A stretch of 64,000 nucleotides of DNA from assembly GCA_011754535.1 (NCBI GenBank), contig JAAQVN010000001.1, forward strand, positions 3,596,001 to 3,660,000, written 5' to 3'. Origin of the DNA: Enterobacter asburiae (GTDB taxonomy: Bacteria; Pseudomonadota; Gammaproteobacteria; Enterobacterales; Enterobacteriaceae). Shown piece after piece: positions 17,239 through 27,131 of this stretch. The notes below the pieces were generated by a model. It saw nothing but the letters and a program-made list of their open reading frames with translations. It searched no databases and was not told the origin of the DNA. The position numbers and the translations under genes are program-made. Every line of letters starts with the position of its first letter. Positions within the stretch are counted from its first letter, which is position 1.

Positions 17239-20200
17239 TTACGGAACAACGATCAGCGGGCCGCTGGCCGCACCCGTTGCCCGCCACTGCGGAACGTACA
17301 TAGACTCCACCATCGGCACCGGTACCTGGTAGGTTCCCGGCGTCACGGCGCGTGCCAGATAGACCAGTGTGACCGGCTGACCTTCGTTTACCGGCACGGC
17401 AGCCACAAAGCGGTCATCGCGGAACTCCATATGCTGAATATCCGCCTGCTGCATCTGGCTGAGCAGGTTCTGCACTTCGCTACCGCTATCCTGCAGGCTA
17501 GCGCTGCTGCTCGCCAGATTCTGGTTTTCCAGCTCCAGACCTGCCGGGAGGAGATCCACTACCAGCGCATCCGGCACGTTTTGGCTGGCTTTCACTTCAA
17601 GCCAGACCAGCACCAGCTCACCGCTCTTCAGCGAAGAGAGCGATTTGCTGCTGCCATCGGTTGCCAGGATATGACGTTCAACCTGCAGCACGTTAGCGCT
17701 CGGCTGAGGGGCATATTCCGGATAGCCGGTGCTGTCCAGACGTACCCACAGCGGTGCCGTGCCGGTATTGGTTACCTGCAGCGCACCGAGCTGGTCGCCG
17801 CTCACGTTTTGTACCTGCGCCTTATCCCCGCCTGATGCGATATCAGACAGGGAGGTTTTCGCCTGCCAGGCACCTGACAAGGTTTGCAGCGAACGTCCGG
17901 CCAGGAACAGCGCGTTGCTTTCCTGAGTAGACAGCCAGCGCTGGCTGAAAGCCTGTTCAGACAACGCATTCAACAGCGTATTTTGCGCATCCGGCAGCAG
18001 CTTGTACTCTTCCAGCAGGGAGAGCATCAGGGCATTATCGCGCAACTGACTGCCGTAATCGGCCATCCAGTTTTTGCTGTCGTTGCGCGGCGTTTTAAGT
18101 GCCAGATCCAGCGCCTGCTGGCTGCGCGGCGCATCGCCCATCAGTTTAAGCGCCATGCCCAACTGCATCAGCGGCAGCCCGGAGGCGGCCTGAGCGTGAC
18201 GCTCCCAGATTTCACGCAGCGCACCGAGCGGCGCTTTTTGCTGACGCGCCAGCACCAGCGAGGCATAAGCCTGCACGGCAAATTTGCTGGCCTGAGTATC
18301 ATCGCTATAGCGAATGGACATCATGCCCGGATCCTGAAGGTAGCGCAGCAGACGGTTGTTGGCATTGTTCACCGCATCGGCAGGTACGCTATAGCCCTGC
18401 TCACCCGCGCGCACCAGGAAGTCAGTCACATAGGCGGTCAGCCAGTACTCTTCCGGGCCGTTTTTATCCCACAAGGCAAAACCGCCATCATCACGCTGCA
18501 TCTGCAGCAGACGGGAGATCCCGACATCAATGGCAGCACGGCGCTTGTCATCGGTATCTCCTTTGATGCCAAGCGCGGTAAGCTGCGCCGCGTTGGTATA
18601 GAGAGACGGGAACAGGCCGCTGGTGGTTTGTTCCAGGCAGCCATACGGATACGCCTGTAGTTCGCGGATGTAGCGCGCCAGGTTGAGCGGTGGTTTACCG
18701 CTCAGCAGCAGTTGCCCCTGCAGAGTGGCAGGAGAGAATCCATTGCTATGCTGTGCCGGCGCGGTCCAGGACTCGCCAGGGTTCAGCATGGCACCGGTAT
18801 TGACCGTCTGCGCCGGGAACGCCGGACGAATGCCGATTTTCCAGCTCTTCTGCTGCGGGGCAAAGGTTTCGCCAGGAAGCTCCAGACCGGTAACCTGTGC
18901 CGTCACCTCACCGTTTCCATACCCCTCCAGTGCACGCACCGGAATAAACAGGGTGCTGCGCCCGCCCGGAGGCAACTGAACCGGCTGCGGCTGTGCGCCT
19001 TCCAGTGACAGCTTGCCTGTCGCGCGCAGGGCAACCTTCAGCGTTTGCGGTTTGTCGGTCAGGTTGGTGAGATCCAGCGTCAGCCGTGAGGTATCTCCAC
19101 TTGCCAGGAAGCGCGGCGTATTAAGCTCGGTAATAACCGGCGCGGCCACCACAACCTTGCTTTCGCTGCTGCCGAAGTCATCTTCCGTCCAGGCCTGCGC
19201 CATCAGGCGCAGCTCGCCGTTGAAATCACCAATCGGCAGCGTGATAGTGCCTTCTCCGTTGGCATCCAGCGTAACCGGCTGAGCCTGCTGGGCAATAATG
19301 GTGACGTGGTTCACAGGCGGTTTACCGCCGCGCTTGAGTTCATCGCCGTCACCACCGAAACGCAGCGCGGCCATACGGCCCTGCCCTTCAATGACCTGGC
19401 CGTAGATATCGTAGATATCCGCGCCGTAGCGTTTCTGGCCAAAGAAAGCCTGCCACGGATCCGGCGTGACGTAATCGGTAATGTTCAGCACGCCGCTGTC
19501 CACCGCCGAGACTAGCACGTTCACTTTCTGCGGAACTGCCCCCTCTTTCACGCTGGCCTTCACCTTCACGGAGAGCGTCTGGTTTGGACGCATTTTCTGC
19601 GGGTTATCCAGCGCTATGTTCAGGCGACGATTTTCGTCGCCCATCGGCAGATGCAGCAGTCCAACCGCGCGCTTCGGCGTAGCGGATTTGGATTTATCGC
19701 CAGGACGCACCACCAGCGCGCTGAGGTAGAGATCGTGCCGTTTCCAGGCCTTATCCACCGGAATGGAGAGATCCAGACCGTTTGCCGGTACGTCGATCTC
19801 TTTCCACCACAGCGGCCCTTCGCTGGACTCAATCATGGCATAGCCCTTGCCTGCGGCCGGCGCTGCAATGTGCAGCTGGATGGTATCGCCTGGCTGATAG
19901 GCCGGTTTATCCAGTTTCAGCGTCACGCGGTCAGGGCGTGCTGCTCCCGTGCCGTCGCTGTTATCCTGCCAGCTGTAGCCCGCCCAGAAGCGCACGCTGC
20001 TGACCATTTCATCAGGCGCTTTCACTTCCAGACGGTATGAGCCCCACTCCACCGGGAAGGTGACTTTTCCGGTTTCATCGGCCTTAAGGCTAAGCGCCTG
20101 CTCGCCTTCGACCAGGTCTTTCTGATCAAACTGAGACTGCCAGCCTTCGCTCTCAGACCAGTTCCAGAAGTAGTCACGTCGCTCGCGGATCAGGCGAACC

Positions 20201-22191
20201 TGCAAGCCGGAAACCGCTTTTTTCGCGCCGCTGGCATCGGCATAAACAATATCAAAGGTGGCGTTGCCGTTTTCATCGACAATCGGCTGGTTGACGGTGG
20301 TATCGGTACGGTAGTCGTAAACCGCTTTACTGGCGAACTGCGGGCGGATCCCCGGCAGCTCCGCCGCCGGCCATATGGCCTGCTCAGCGCGACGCGTTAC
20401 CGGACGTCCACCCGACTCCAGCAGGCTGGCCTGCAGAATCAGCTGCAGCGGCGAGTGTACCTCTTTCCACTGGCTTTCGGTGGTCACCTGCCCGCGCCCC
20501 TGCTCATCCAGCGTAAGCTGTACTTCATCCAGGCTGCGGCTCAGGTTTTCCTCAGCAATATCACCGAACTGGAAGCCCGGCAGCGCAGTAACCGCCTCGC
20601 GCAACGGACGCAGGAAAAGCTGGCCCTGCAGCGAGTTGCCGTTGGCCGGTGCGCCATAGAGGTAATAGCCCACAACGTTAAAGTCCACGTTATCCTGCGG
20701 GGAAACCGGTGCTTTTTGTCCCGTCAGGTTCAGCGCCATACGCTCAGGCATAAAATCTTCAACGTGGAAGTCCCACATGCGCTGCAGGTTATCGCCCGTG
20801 TTGGCACGAATATGCCACATGCCGGTCTGCGCGCCGCTATCCAGCGGATAATTGAAGCGGTAGAGGCCGTTCTCAGGCTGAACAACGATAGTACGTGCCA
20901 CCTGGCCGTCCGGGCGCAGCACGTCAAGCTTCACGGGCTGGTCGGGAAGCGGTTTTCCGTCGCTGTCGCGCAGTAAGCCGTTGAGAATCACCGTTTCACC
21001 CGGACGATAGAGATCGCGCGGGCCAAACATAAAGAATTGCTTGCTGTATCCCGGGTTACCGGCAATATCGAACTCCGCCAGATCCAGCGCCGGAAGCTTG
21101 AGGTCAAGCAGCGTGGTCTGGCCGTCTTTGCTGGCCAGAATAAGCGCGGCTTCTTTATCGGTTTCAAGCTTCGCATGACCGTCGGCGTCGCTGCTCGCCT
21201 CGGCAAGCGTCTGCCCTTTATCATTTAACAGCGTGACGGTGACACCGGACTGCGCCGCACCGTTTTCCAGGCTCTGGGTGAAGATGTCCAGCCGGTTATG
21301 ATAGCGGTGAGCGGACAAACCGATATCGCTCAGGGTAAAGGGTGTTGCGGCATTGCTGTAGCTGTAATGCCCGGCCTGGTTCATAACGGCAATATAGACG
21401 CCGGACTGCTGAAGCGGCTTGATATCCTTCAGCGGCAGGAGCAGTTTTTCGCGCGTGTTGCGCGCCGGATTGAGGTCAAAGCGACCGGTATAGACCAGCT
21501 CCGCCATCTTCAGCAGATTGTCTGATTCCCAGTTGGTCAGCGAGTTACGGTATTCCCACTGGCTGACAAACGAGGCCAGCGATTCCGGCTTCACGCGGTA
21601 GAAATTAACGTCCACATTGTTGACGTTAAGCGCCATCACCGGCAGACCTTCCACTACCTTACCCGGCAGCAGCGAGCCGCGGCTGGCAAAACCGACCGTC
21701 GGTTCTACATCCCGGGTGGTCAGGGCTTTTTCATAATCAATGCCAAAGGTCGCTTTGTTCAGCGCCACCAGGCCACGATCCACGGTGATGACCAGGTTTC
21801 GGTTAGGCTCCAGATGACGCAGGCGAAGCTCTTTCAGGCCAGGCGCAAGTTCCCACGCCCCGTCAACCTTGCCGCTTTTCTTATCCACGACATGCACCGT
21901 TTTGGCGAAATCCTGATTCGGATCCAGCGGTACAGAGAAGGTCAGCACCAGCGTGGCGGCACCGTCGAGCTGAACTTCCGAGGCATCAAGCAGGGTCAGC
22001 GCTTTTCCCTGACTCTGGGCGGCCATTTTAGCCAGCGTTTCAGCATCGGGCTTTTCTGCGGCTTTCGGTGTTGATGCAGTAGACGCTGCTGGCGCAGCAG
22101 CCTGAGGCTTATCATCGCTGTTATCACAGCCGACAAGCGTAAACGTGGTGAGCAGCGCGAGAGAGATCGCGGCTAAGCGAAACGGTTTCAT
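17239..22191 (-). CDS. yfhM: Bacterial alpha-2-macroglobulin lipoprotein (ECAM)
   Basis: This is a 1650-residue periplasmic protease trap. The lipobox LVGC puts the lipidated Cys at residue 22, and Asp at +2 predicts retention at the inner membrane. Many macroglobulin-like beta domains precede the thioester motif GCLEQ, whose Cys-Gln bond covalently captures attacking proteases. The length is close to E. coli YfhM (1653). It is followed at once by pbpC, and together they are thought to defend and repair the cell wall when the outer membrane is breached. No frameshift or gap is visible over almost 5 kb. Confidence 0.97.
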   Translation of the reverse strand: MKPFRLAAISLALLTTFTLVGCDNSDDKPQAAAPAASTASTPKAAEKPDAETLAKMAAQSQGKALTLLDASEVQLDGAATLVLTFSVPLDPNQDFAKTVHVVDKKSGKVDGAWELAPGLKELRLRHLEPNRNLVITVDRGLVALNKATFGIDYEKALTTRDVEPTVGFASRGSLLPGKVVEGLPVMALNVNNVDVNFYRVKPESLASFVSQWEYRNSLTNWESDNLLKMAELVYTGRFDLNPARNTREKLLLPLKDIKPLQQSGVYIAVMNQAGHYSYSNAATPFTLSDIGLSAHRYHNRLDIFTQSLENGAAQSGVTVTLLNDKGQTLAEASSDADGHAKLETDKEAALILASKDGQTTLLDLKLPALDLAEFDIAGNPGYSKQFFMFGPRDLYRPGETVILNGLLRDSDGKPLPDQPVKLDVLRPDGQVARTIVVQPENGLYRFNYPLDSGAQTGMWHIRANTGDNLQRMWDFHVEDFMPERMALNLTGQKAPVSPQDNVDFNVVGYYLYGAPANGNSLQGQLFLRPLREAVTALPGFQFGDIAEENLSRSLDEVQLTLDEQGRGQVTTESQWKEVHSPLQLILQASLLESGGRPVTRRAEQAIWPAAELPGIRPQFASKAVYDYRTDTTVNQPIVDENGNATFDIVYADASGAKKAVSGLQVRLIRERRDYFWNWSESEGWQSQFDQKDLVEGEQALSLKADETGKVTFPVEWGSYRLEVKAPDEMVSSVRFWAGYSWQDNSDGTGAARPDRVTLKLDKPAYQPGDTIQLHIAAPAAGKGYAMIESSEGPLWWKEIDVPANGLDLSIPVDKAWKRHDLYLSALVVRPGDKSKSATPKRAVGLLHLPMGDENRRLNIALDNPQKMRPNQTLSVKVKASVKEGAVPQKVNVLVSAVDSGVLNITDYVTPDPWQAFFGQKRYGADIYDIYGQVIEGQGRMAALRFGGDGDELKRGGKPPVNHVTIIAQQAQPVTLDANGEGTITLPIGDFNGELRLMAQAWTEDDFGSSESKVVVAAPVITELNTPRFLASGDTSRLTLDLTNLTDKPQTLKVALRATGKLSLEGAQPQPVQLPPGGRSTLFIPVRALEGYGNGEVTAQVTGLELPGETFAPQQKSWKIGIRPAFPAQTVNTGAMLNPGESWTAPAQHSNGFSPATLQGQLLLSGKPPLNLARYIRELQAYPYGCLEQTTSGLFPSLYTNAAQLTALGIKGDTDDKRRAAIDVGISRLLQMQRDDGGFALWDKNGPEEYWLTAYVTDFLVRAGEQGYSVPADAVNNANNRLLRYLQDPGMMSIRYSDDTQASKFAVQAYASLVLARQQKAPLGALREIWERHAQAASGLPLMQLGMALKLMGDAPRSQQALDLALKTPRNDSKNWMADYGSQLRDNALMLSLLEEYKLLPDAQNTLLNALSEQAFSQRWLSTQESNALFLAGRSLQTLSGAWQAKTSLSDIASGGDKAQVQNVSGDQLGALQVTNTGTAPLWVRLDSTGYPEYAPQPSANVLQVERHILATDGSSKSLSSLKSGELVLVWLEVKASQNVPDALVVDLLPAGLELENQNLASSSASLQDSGSEVQNLLSQMQQADIQHMEFRDDRFVAAVPVNEGQPVTLVYLARAVTPGTYQVPVPMVESMYVPQWRATGAASGPLIVVP

Positions 22192-22329
22192 CCTTTGTCC
22201 CTGGCCTGAGAGGGGGCCTGTTGGTCGTCGTCCGAATAAGTATTATCCGCAAGTTTCGTTAATACAAAAAGTCCAATTTTAGAATCTGGAAAGCGCCTCG
22301 CAGGATGGCATTCCCCCGTTACACTGGGA

Positions 22330-22345
22330 TGTAACCGCGATCACA
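22330..22345. promoter_or_regulatory. Putative CRP-cAMP site between yfhM and the alpha-glucoside PTS gene
   Basis: TGTAA-N6-TCACA differs from the CRP consensus by one base. It lies about 135 bases upstream of the PTS gene and a similar distance from yfhM. Sugar PTS genes are common CRP targets, so the PTS gene is the likelier one. I could not identify a matching -10. The rest of the 289-base gap (22192-22480) shows no other clear feature. Confidence 0.5.
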
Positions 22346-22480
22346 GCACATAACGTCACATGTTACCTTTCACGTCATTTGTTTTTAAAACAAGAAGATA
22401 GCTGGATAAGCTCGCCTGAAGACTGCTAGCTTTATGACCATGACGCACCCCGAGTGCGCGGTTCAAAAAGAGAGAAAGCT

Positions 22481-24025
22481 ATGAAACGAGCCGTGAACGC
22501 CCTACAAAATTTCGGAAAATCATTGTACGGACCGGTACTTATCTTACCGATCGTCGGTCTGTTTATCGCCTTTGGTAACGTGCTGGGTAACGGTAACCTC
22601 GCAGAATACCTGCCTTTTCTCGGGCATCCCCTTATTCAGAATATTGGCCAGCTGATCGCCAAGTCTGCCGTGTCGGTGCTGGTCAACCTGGCGCTGGTGT
22701 TTGCCGTCGGGATCCCGATTGGTCTGGCGACGCGCGATAAAGGCTACGCGGCGCTGATTGGGCTGGTGACCTTCGTGGTGTTTATCAATGCCATGAACGT
22801 CACGCTGCAGCTACAGGGCGAGCTGGCCCCTGCTGAGCAGATGAAAGCCGCGGGTCAAAGCATGGTGCTGGGCGTGCAGGTGCTGGAGATGGGCGTGTTC
22901 GCCGGGATCCTGACCGGGGCGCTATCCGGTTATCTGTATAACAAATACTCCGGCATACAGTTTAACGGCGCGATGGCGATTTACTCCGGACACTGCTTTG
23001 TGGCGATTGTCATGTTGCCCGTCTCTATGCTGCTCGGCGTGGTAATGAGCGAACTCTGGCCGTACGCTCAGCACGGCATTAGCGCGCTGGCGCTGGCTAT
23101 TAAAGGCTCCGGCCCGCTCGGCGTAGCCATTTACGGTTTCCTTGAGCGCATTCTTGTGCCGACAGGCCTGCATCATCTGGTTTATACGCCGTTCCTCTAT
23201 ACCGAACTGGGCGGTACGCAGGAGGTGTGCGGCGCAACCTATCAGGGCGCGCGCAATATCTACTTCGCCGAGATGGCCTGCCCGGACGTGAAGCAGCTCA
23301 GCAGCACGGTAGTGTGGGACGCGCGCGGCATCAGCAAGATGTTCGGCCTGCCTGCCGCCGCGCTGGCAATGTACATGACCGCAAAGCCCGAGCGTAAAGC
23401 CATTGCGAAAGCGATTCTGATCCCGGCGGCGCTGACCTCACTGCTGGTCGGCGTGACCGAGCCGATTGAGTTCTCCTTCCTGTTCGTCGCCCCGCTGCTG
23501 TTCGTGGTGCATGCGGTGCTGACCGGCATCGGCATGATGCTGTTCTCGCTGCTGGGCGTTCACGCCATCGGCGCCAACGGGATTATCGACTTCATCCTCT
23601 ACAACCTGCCGCTCGGCACGGAGAAGTCCAACTGGCCGATGTACATCGTGGTCGGGCTGATCGTGTTTGCCCTCTACTTCGTGGTGTTCCGCTTCCTGAT
23701 CCTGCGCTTCAACATGAAAACGCCGGGCCGTGAGGATGAAGATCAGGAGACACGCCTCTACAGCAAGCAGGAGTACCAGGCGAAAGGCAACAACGACGGG
23801 CTGGGCGAGTCCATCGTGGTGGGCCTGGGCGGCCGGGAAAATATTGAGGTTGTGGATAACTGCTACACCCGCTTACGCGTCACGGTGAAGGACGTCGCCA
23901 TCATCGACGAGCCTCGCCTGAAGGCGACCGGTGCGAAAGGGGTTATCAAACAAGGTAACAACGTTCAGGTGGTCTACGGGCTGCATGTCAAAAAAATGCG
24001 AGAAGCCGTTGAGACGTTTCTCTGA
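22481..24025 (+). CDS. PTS EIICB component, alpha-glucoside type
   Basis: This is a 514-residue PTS permease of the glucose/glucoside superfamily. The EIIC domain (about residues 1-415) has around ten membrane segments and family motifs such as PTGLHHLVYTPF and GVTEPIEF. A linker leads to a C-terminal EIIB domain whose phosphorylated Cys lies in VDNCYTRLRV. No EIIA domain is present, so it must use a EIIA from elsewhere, probably EIIA-Glc (Crr). The GH4 enzyme 12 bases downstream indicates alpha-glucosides such as maltose, isomaltose or sucrose isomers as cargo. The ATG at 22481 is preceded by AGAGAAAG; the frame opens at 22454. GlvC/AglA-type is the nearest remembered match. K-12 lacks it here. 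Confidence 0.88.
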   Translation: MKRAVNALQNFGKSLYGPVLILPIVGLFIAFGNVLGNGNLAEYLPFLGHPLIQNIGQLIAKSAVSVLVNLALVFAVGIPIGLATRDKGYAALIGLVTFVVFINAMNVTLQLQGELAPAEQMKAAGQSMVLGVQVLEMGVFAGILTGALSGYLYNKYSGIQFNGAMAIYSGHCFVAIVMLPVSMLLGVVMSELWPYAQHGISALALAIKGSGPLGVAIYGFLERILVPTGLHHLVYTPFLYTELGGTQEVCGATYQGARNIYFAEMACPDVKQLSSTVVWDARGISKMFGLPAAALAMYMTAKPERKAIAKAILIPAALTSLLVGVTEPIEFSFLFVAPLLFVVHAVLTGIGMMLFSLLGVHAIGANGIIDFILYNLPLGTEKSNWPMYIVVGLIVFALYFVVFRFLILRFNMKTPGREDEDQETRLYSKQEYQAKGNNDGLGESIVVGLGGRENIEVVDNCYTRLRVTVKDVAIIDEPRLKATGAKGVIKQGNNVQVVYGLHVKKMREAVETFL

Positions 24026-24037
24026 AAGGAGCTAAAG

Positions 24038-25405
24038 ATGTTTACACCCCCATTTATTCTGTCGATTGCCGGCGGCGGCAGCACCTACACGCCGGGTATT
24101 GTAAAAAGCCTGATGGTGCGCCTGCAGGATTTCCCGCTGGCCGAAATTCGCCTCTATGACATCGACGAAACGCGTCAGAACACCATTGCGCCCGTCGTCG
24201 AAAAGGTCATTCGCGACCACAGCCAGAGCATCAAATTTACCGTCACCAGTGACCCGGAAGTGGCCTTCAGCGGCGCGCATTTCGTCTTCGCCCAGATGCG
24301 CGTCGGCCAGTATAAAATGCGCGAGCAGGATGAGAAGATCCCGCTGCGTCACGGCGTGGTCGGCCAGGAGACCTGCGGCCCCGGCGGGCTGGCCTACGGA
24401 CTGCGCACGATCCTGCCGATGGTCGAGCTTATCGATCTGGTGGATCGCTACGCGCATGAGAAGGCCTGGATCGTGAACTACTCCAACCCGGCGGCGATCG
24501 TCGCGGAAGGCGTGCGCCGCCTGCGCCCTAACGCGCGGGTGTTGAATATTTGCGATATGCCCGTCGCCGCCATGCGCAACATGGGCGCCATTCTGGGCGT
24601 GGATCGCCGCAGGCTGGAAGTGGACTATTTCGGCCTGAACCACTTCGGCTGGTTTATCCGCGTGCTGGTGGACGGCGAGGACAAGCTGCCGGCGCTGCGT
24701 AAGCATATCGCGAAGTTTGGCCTGCTGACGGAAGATGCGGCCAAAACCGATCCGCAGCACTCCGATCCGTCGTGGGTTAAAACCTGGCGCAACATCAAGC
24801 CGATTATGGATAACTTCCCGGAGTACCTGCCGAACCCGTACCTGCAGTACTACCTGATGCCGAACCAGATTGTGGAGCATCAGAACCCGGACTATACCCG
24901 TGCTAACGAAGTGATGAACGGGCGTGAGAAAAAACTTTTTGCTGCTGCTGAAGAGTACAAGCGCACCGGGATTTTACCGGATGCCTTCCACGTAGGCGTT
25001 CACGGTGAGTTTATCGTTGACGTAGCCTGTTCGCTGGCCTTTAACCTGCGCCAACGACATCTGGTGATGGTGGAAAACCGCGGGGCGATAACCAATCTGC
25101 CGTACGATGCGGTGGTGGAAGTGCCCGCCTATATCACCTCCGAAGGGCCGGAGCCTGTGCGCGTGGGGCAGGTGCCGCTGTTCCATCAGACTCTGCTGCA
25201 ACAGCAGCTCGCCTCGGAACAGCTTCTGGTGGAGGCGACCATCGAGGGCAGCTATGAGAAAGCCCTGCAGGCGTTCACCCTCAACCGCACCGTGCCGACC
25301 ATGGAACATGCGAAAGCGATTCTGGATGAGATGATCGAGGCCAACCGCGACTACTGGCCTGCGCTGCAAAAAGCCTGGCAGGACGGCGAACCGGTGAAAA
25401 AATAG
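24038..25405 (+). CDS. 6-phospho-alpha-glucosidase, glycoside hydrolase family 4
   Basis: This is a 455-residue GH4 enzyme that would cleave alpha-glucoside 6-phosphates delivered by the PTS to glucose 6-phosphate and an aglycone or sugar. GH4 enzymes need NAD+ and a divalent metal. The N-terminal dinucleotide motif AGGGSTYTPG is present, and CDMPV is the version of the GH4 motif found in phospho-alpha-glucosidases, where phospho-beta-glucosidases have CNVP. Asn-Pro (NYSNPA) and GLNHFGW metal and substrate segments are also intact. It lies 12 bases after the PTS gene with an AAGGAG ribosome-binding site and is followed by a terminator. Confidence 0.92.
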   Translation: MFTPPFILSIAGGGSTYTPGIVKSLMVRLQDFPLAEIRLYDIDETRQNTIAPVVEKVIRDHSQSIKFTVTSDPEVAFSGAHFVFAQMRVGQYKMREQDEKIPLRHGVVGQETCGPGGLAYGLRTILPMVELIDLVDRYAHEKAWIVNYSNPAAIVAEGVRRLRPNARVLNICDMPVAAMRNMGAILGVDRRRLEVDYFGLNHFGWFIRVLVDGEDKLPALRKHIAKFGLLTEDAAKTDPQHSDPSWVKTWRNIKPIMDNFPEYLPNPYLQYYLMPNQIVEHQNPDYTRANEVMNGREKKLFAAAEEYKRTGILPDAFHVGVHGEFIVDVACSLAFNLRQRHLVMVENRGAITNLPYDAVVEVPAYITSEGPEPVRVGQVPLFHQTLLQQQLASEQLLVEATIEGSYEKALQAFTLNRTVPTMEHAKAILDEMIEANRDYWPALQKAWQDGEPVKK

Positions 25406-25435
25406 GGGCTTGCTCGCGAGTTGAACGAGGTTTGC

Positions 25436-25472
25436 TTGTCGGTGTCAGAAAAAACACCGACAATCCTTTTTT
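25436..25472 (+). terminator. Rho-independent terminator after the 6-phospho-alpha-glucosidase gene
   Basis: A perfect 10-bp stem (TTGTCGGTGT / ACACCGACAA) with an 8-base loop is followed by TCC and six T residues. It separates the PTS-glucosidase unit from sseA, so the expression of sseA and of the RpiR gene behind it must come from read-through or from a promoter near this point. Confidence 0.88.
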
Positions 25473-25495
25473 ACGGAAAAGAATGGAGGCAACCC

Positions 25496-26344
25496 ATGTC
25501 CACCTCATATTTTGTCGCCGCCGACTGGCTGATTGAGCACGGCGACGATCCGGAAGTCCAGATTATTGACGCGCGTATGGCCCCGGCCGGGCAGGAACAC
25601 CTTCGCGATATGGTCGCGGAATACCGTGCCGGACATCTGCCTGACGCGGTATTTTTTGATATCGAAGCCCTCTCCGATCGCAACTCTCCCCTGCCGCACA
25701 TGCTGCCGCGCCCGGAAGCGTTTTCCGTGGCGATGCGCGAGCTGGGCGTCAGCAAAGACAAACATCTTGTTGTCTATGATGAAGGGAACCTCTTCTCCGC
25801 ACCGCGCGCGTGGTGGATGCTGAAAAACTTTGGCGTGGAAAAAGTCTCGATTCTGGCGGGCGGGCTGGCGGGCTGGAAGCGCGACGAGCTGCCGCTCCAG
25901 CAGGGCGACGTAACGCTGCCGGAAGGGGAATTCGACGCGACGTTCGACGCTAACGTGGTGAAACGCCTGACCGACGTCCTGGTCGCGAGCCATGAAAAAA
26001 CGGCGCAGATCGTCGATGCCCGACCTGCGCCTCGCTTTAATGCCGAAGCGGACGAGCCGCGTCCGGGGCTGAAGCGTGGACATATTCCGGGCGCGCTGAA
26101 CGTGCCGTGGGGCGACCTGGTGTTTGAAGGCGAGCTGAAAACCACCGACGAGCTGCGCGCCATTTTTGACCGTGCTGGCGTGGATTTACATCGTCCGATT
26201 ATTGCCAGCTGCGGCTCCGGCGTAACGGCCTGCGTAGTGATTCTGGCGCTTGCCACGCTCGGCGTAAGCGACGTCACGCTCTACGACGGCGCCTGGAGCG
26301 AATGGGGTGCGCGGGAAGATCTGCCTGTCGAACCCGCGAAATAA
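25496..26344 (+). CDS. sseA: 3-mercaptopyruvate sulfurtransferase
   Basis: SseA moves sulfur from 3-mercaptopyruvate to thiols or cyanide. It has two rhodanese domains. The catalytic Cys is C239 in the CGSGVT loop, the version of the active-site loop that marks mercaptopyruvate rather than thiosulfate sulfurtransferases. The protein has 282 residues, against 281 in E. coli. I chose the ATG at 25496, preceded by GGAGG; the longer frame from 25421 would run through the terminator. The stop overlaps the start of the RpiR regulator (TAATG). Confidence 0.95.
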   Translation: MSTSYFVAADWLIEHGDDPEVQIIDARMAPAGQEHLRDMVAEYRAGHLPDAVFFDIEALSDRNSPLPHMLPRPEAFSVAMRELGVSKDKHLVVYDEGNLFSAPRAWWMLKNFGVEKVSILAGGLAGWKRDELPLQQGDVTLPEGEFDATFDANVVKRLTDVLVASHEKTAQIVDARPAPRFNAEADEPRPGLKRGHIPGALNVPWGDLVFEGELKTTDELRAIFDRAGVDLHRPIIASCGSGVTACVVILALATLGVSDVTLYDGAWSEWGAREDLPVEPAK

Positions 26345-27114
26345 TGGATAACCGCCTGGCCACGCTGTTAACGCGCGGAGCGTCATTGACCCGCGCGGAG
26401 TATCGCGTCCTCGCCCACCTCACGGAGCATCCGCTGCTGGTGGGCAACATCACGGTGCGAGAGCTGGCTAAGGCGACGTTTGTTTCGACCGCCACCATTA
26501 TGCGGCTGTGTCAGAAGCTGGGTTTCAGCGGCTTCAGTGAATTTATCTGGCACTGCAAGCAACTGCTCTCCGACACGCCGCATATAGCCGCCGAGGCGCA
26601 ATCCCTTCCTGAACTCCCGGCGCTGTTTAATCAGTTTATCGCCAACTATCAGCACACCTTCCAGTGGGTCACGCAGGAGAAGCGCCAGCAGTTTGCCGAC
26701 CTCCTGCGCCAGAAAGAGAGCTTCTTTCTCTATGGCGCAGGGTTTTCCTATCTCTTTGCCGAGTACCTGACCAAGAAATTACAGGTACTGGGCAAAACGG
26801 CGTTCATCTCCGGGCCGGGGGACAGCCGTAATATATTTCTCAGCAACGCCGCGCGCTATCAGGTGTTTATTGCCGTCTCGCGCAGCGGCGAAACGGAGCA
26901 GGTGCTGGACAAAGCGCGGATTGCCAAAAACGTCGGCATGACCATCGTCGCGTTTACCCGCGCCTCGGCCAATACGCTGGCGGGGATGGCGGACGTGCAC
27001 TTTGCCCTCTATGACGAAGCGGTACACTTCGCCGCCGAAGCCGCAGGAGTGACGTCGTTTGAGTCGAATCTGGTGCTGCTGATGGATTTACTGCTGCTGG
27101 AAGCAACGGGGTGA
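26344..27114 (+). CDS. RpiR-family transcriptional regulator, probable regulator of the alpha-glucoside cassette
   Basis: This is a 256-residue protein with an N-terminal RpiR helix-turn-helix (about residues 20-70, VRELAKATFVSTATIMRLC) and a C-terminal SIS sugar-phosphate-binding domain (about 100-250) with the SRSGET loop. Its start overlaps the sseA stop codon by one base, so it is translationally coupled to sseA. No other carbohydrate genes are near except the PTS and glucosidase upstream, so it likely senses a phosphorylated sugar and controls them. That is inference. It could instead act elsewhere. An 8-bp hairpin (CGGGGTGA / TCACCCCG) overlaps its stop codon and may end the transcript. 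Confidence 0.85.
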   Translation: MDNRLATLLTRGASLTRAEYRVLAHLTEHPLLVGNITVRELAKATFVSTATIMRLCQKLGFSGFSEFIWHCKQLLSDTPHIAAEAQSLPELPALFNQFIANYQHTFQWVTQEKRQQFADLLRQKESFFLYGAGFSYLFAEYLTKKLQVLGKTAFISGPGDSRNIFLSNAARYQVFIAVSRSGETEQVLDKARIAKNVGMTIVAFTRASANTLAGMADVHFALYDEAVHFAAEAAGVTSFESNLVLLMDLLLLEATG

Positions 27115-27131
27115 AACTCACCCCGCCGTAA

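Noticed and set aside
22351..22365. TAAC-N7-GTTA near the PTS start as an RpiR operator
   Set aside because: Only four bases per arm match; too weak to report as a site.
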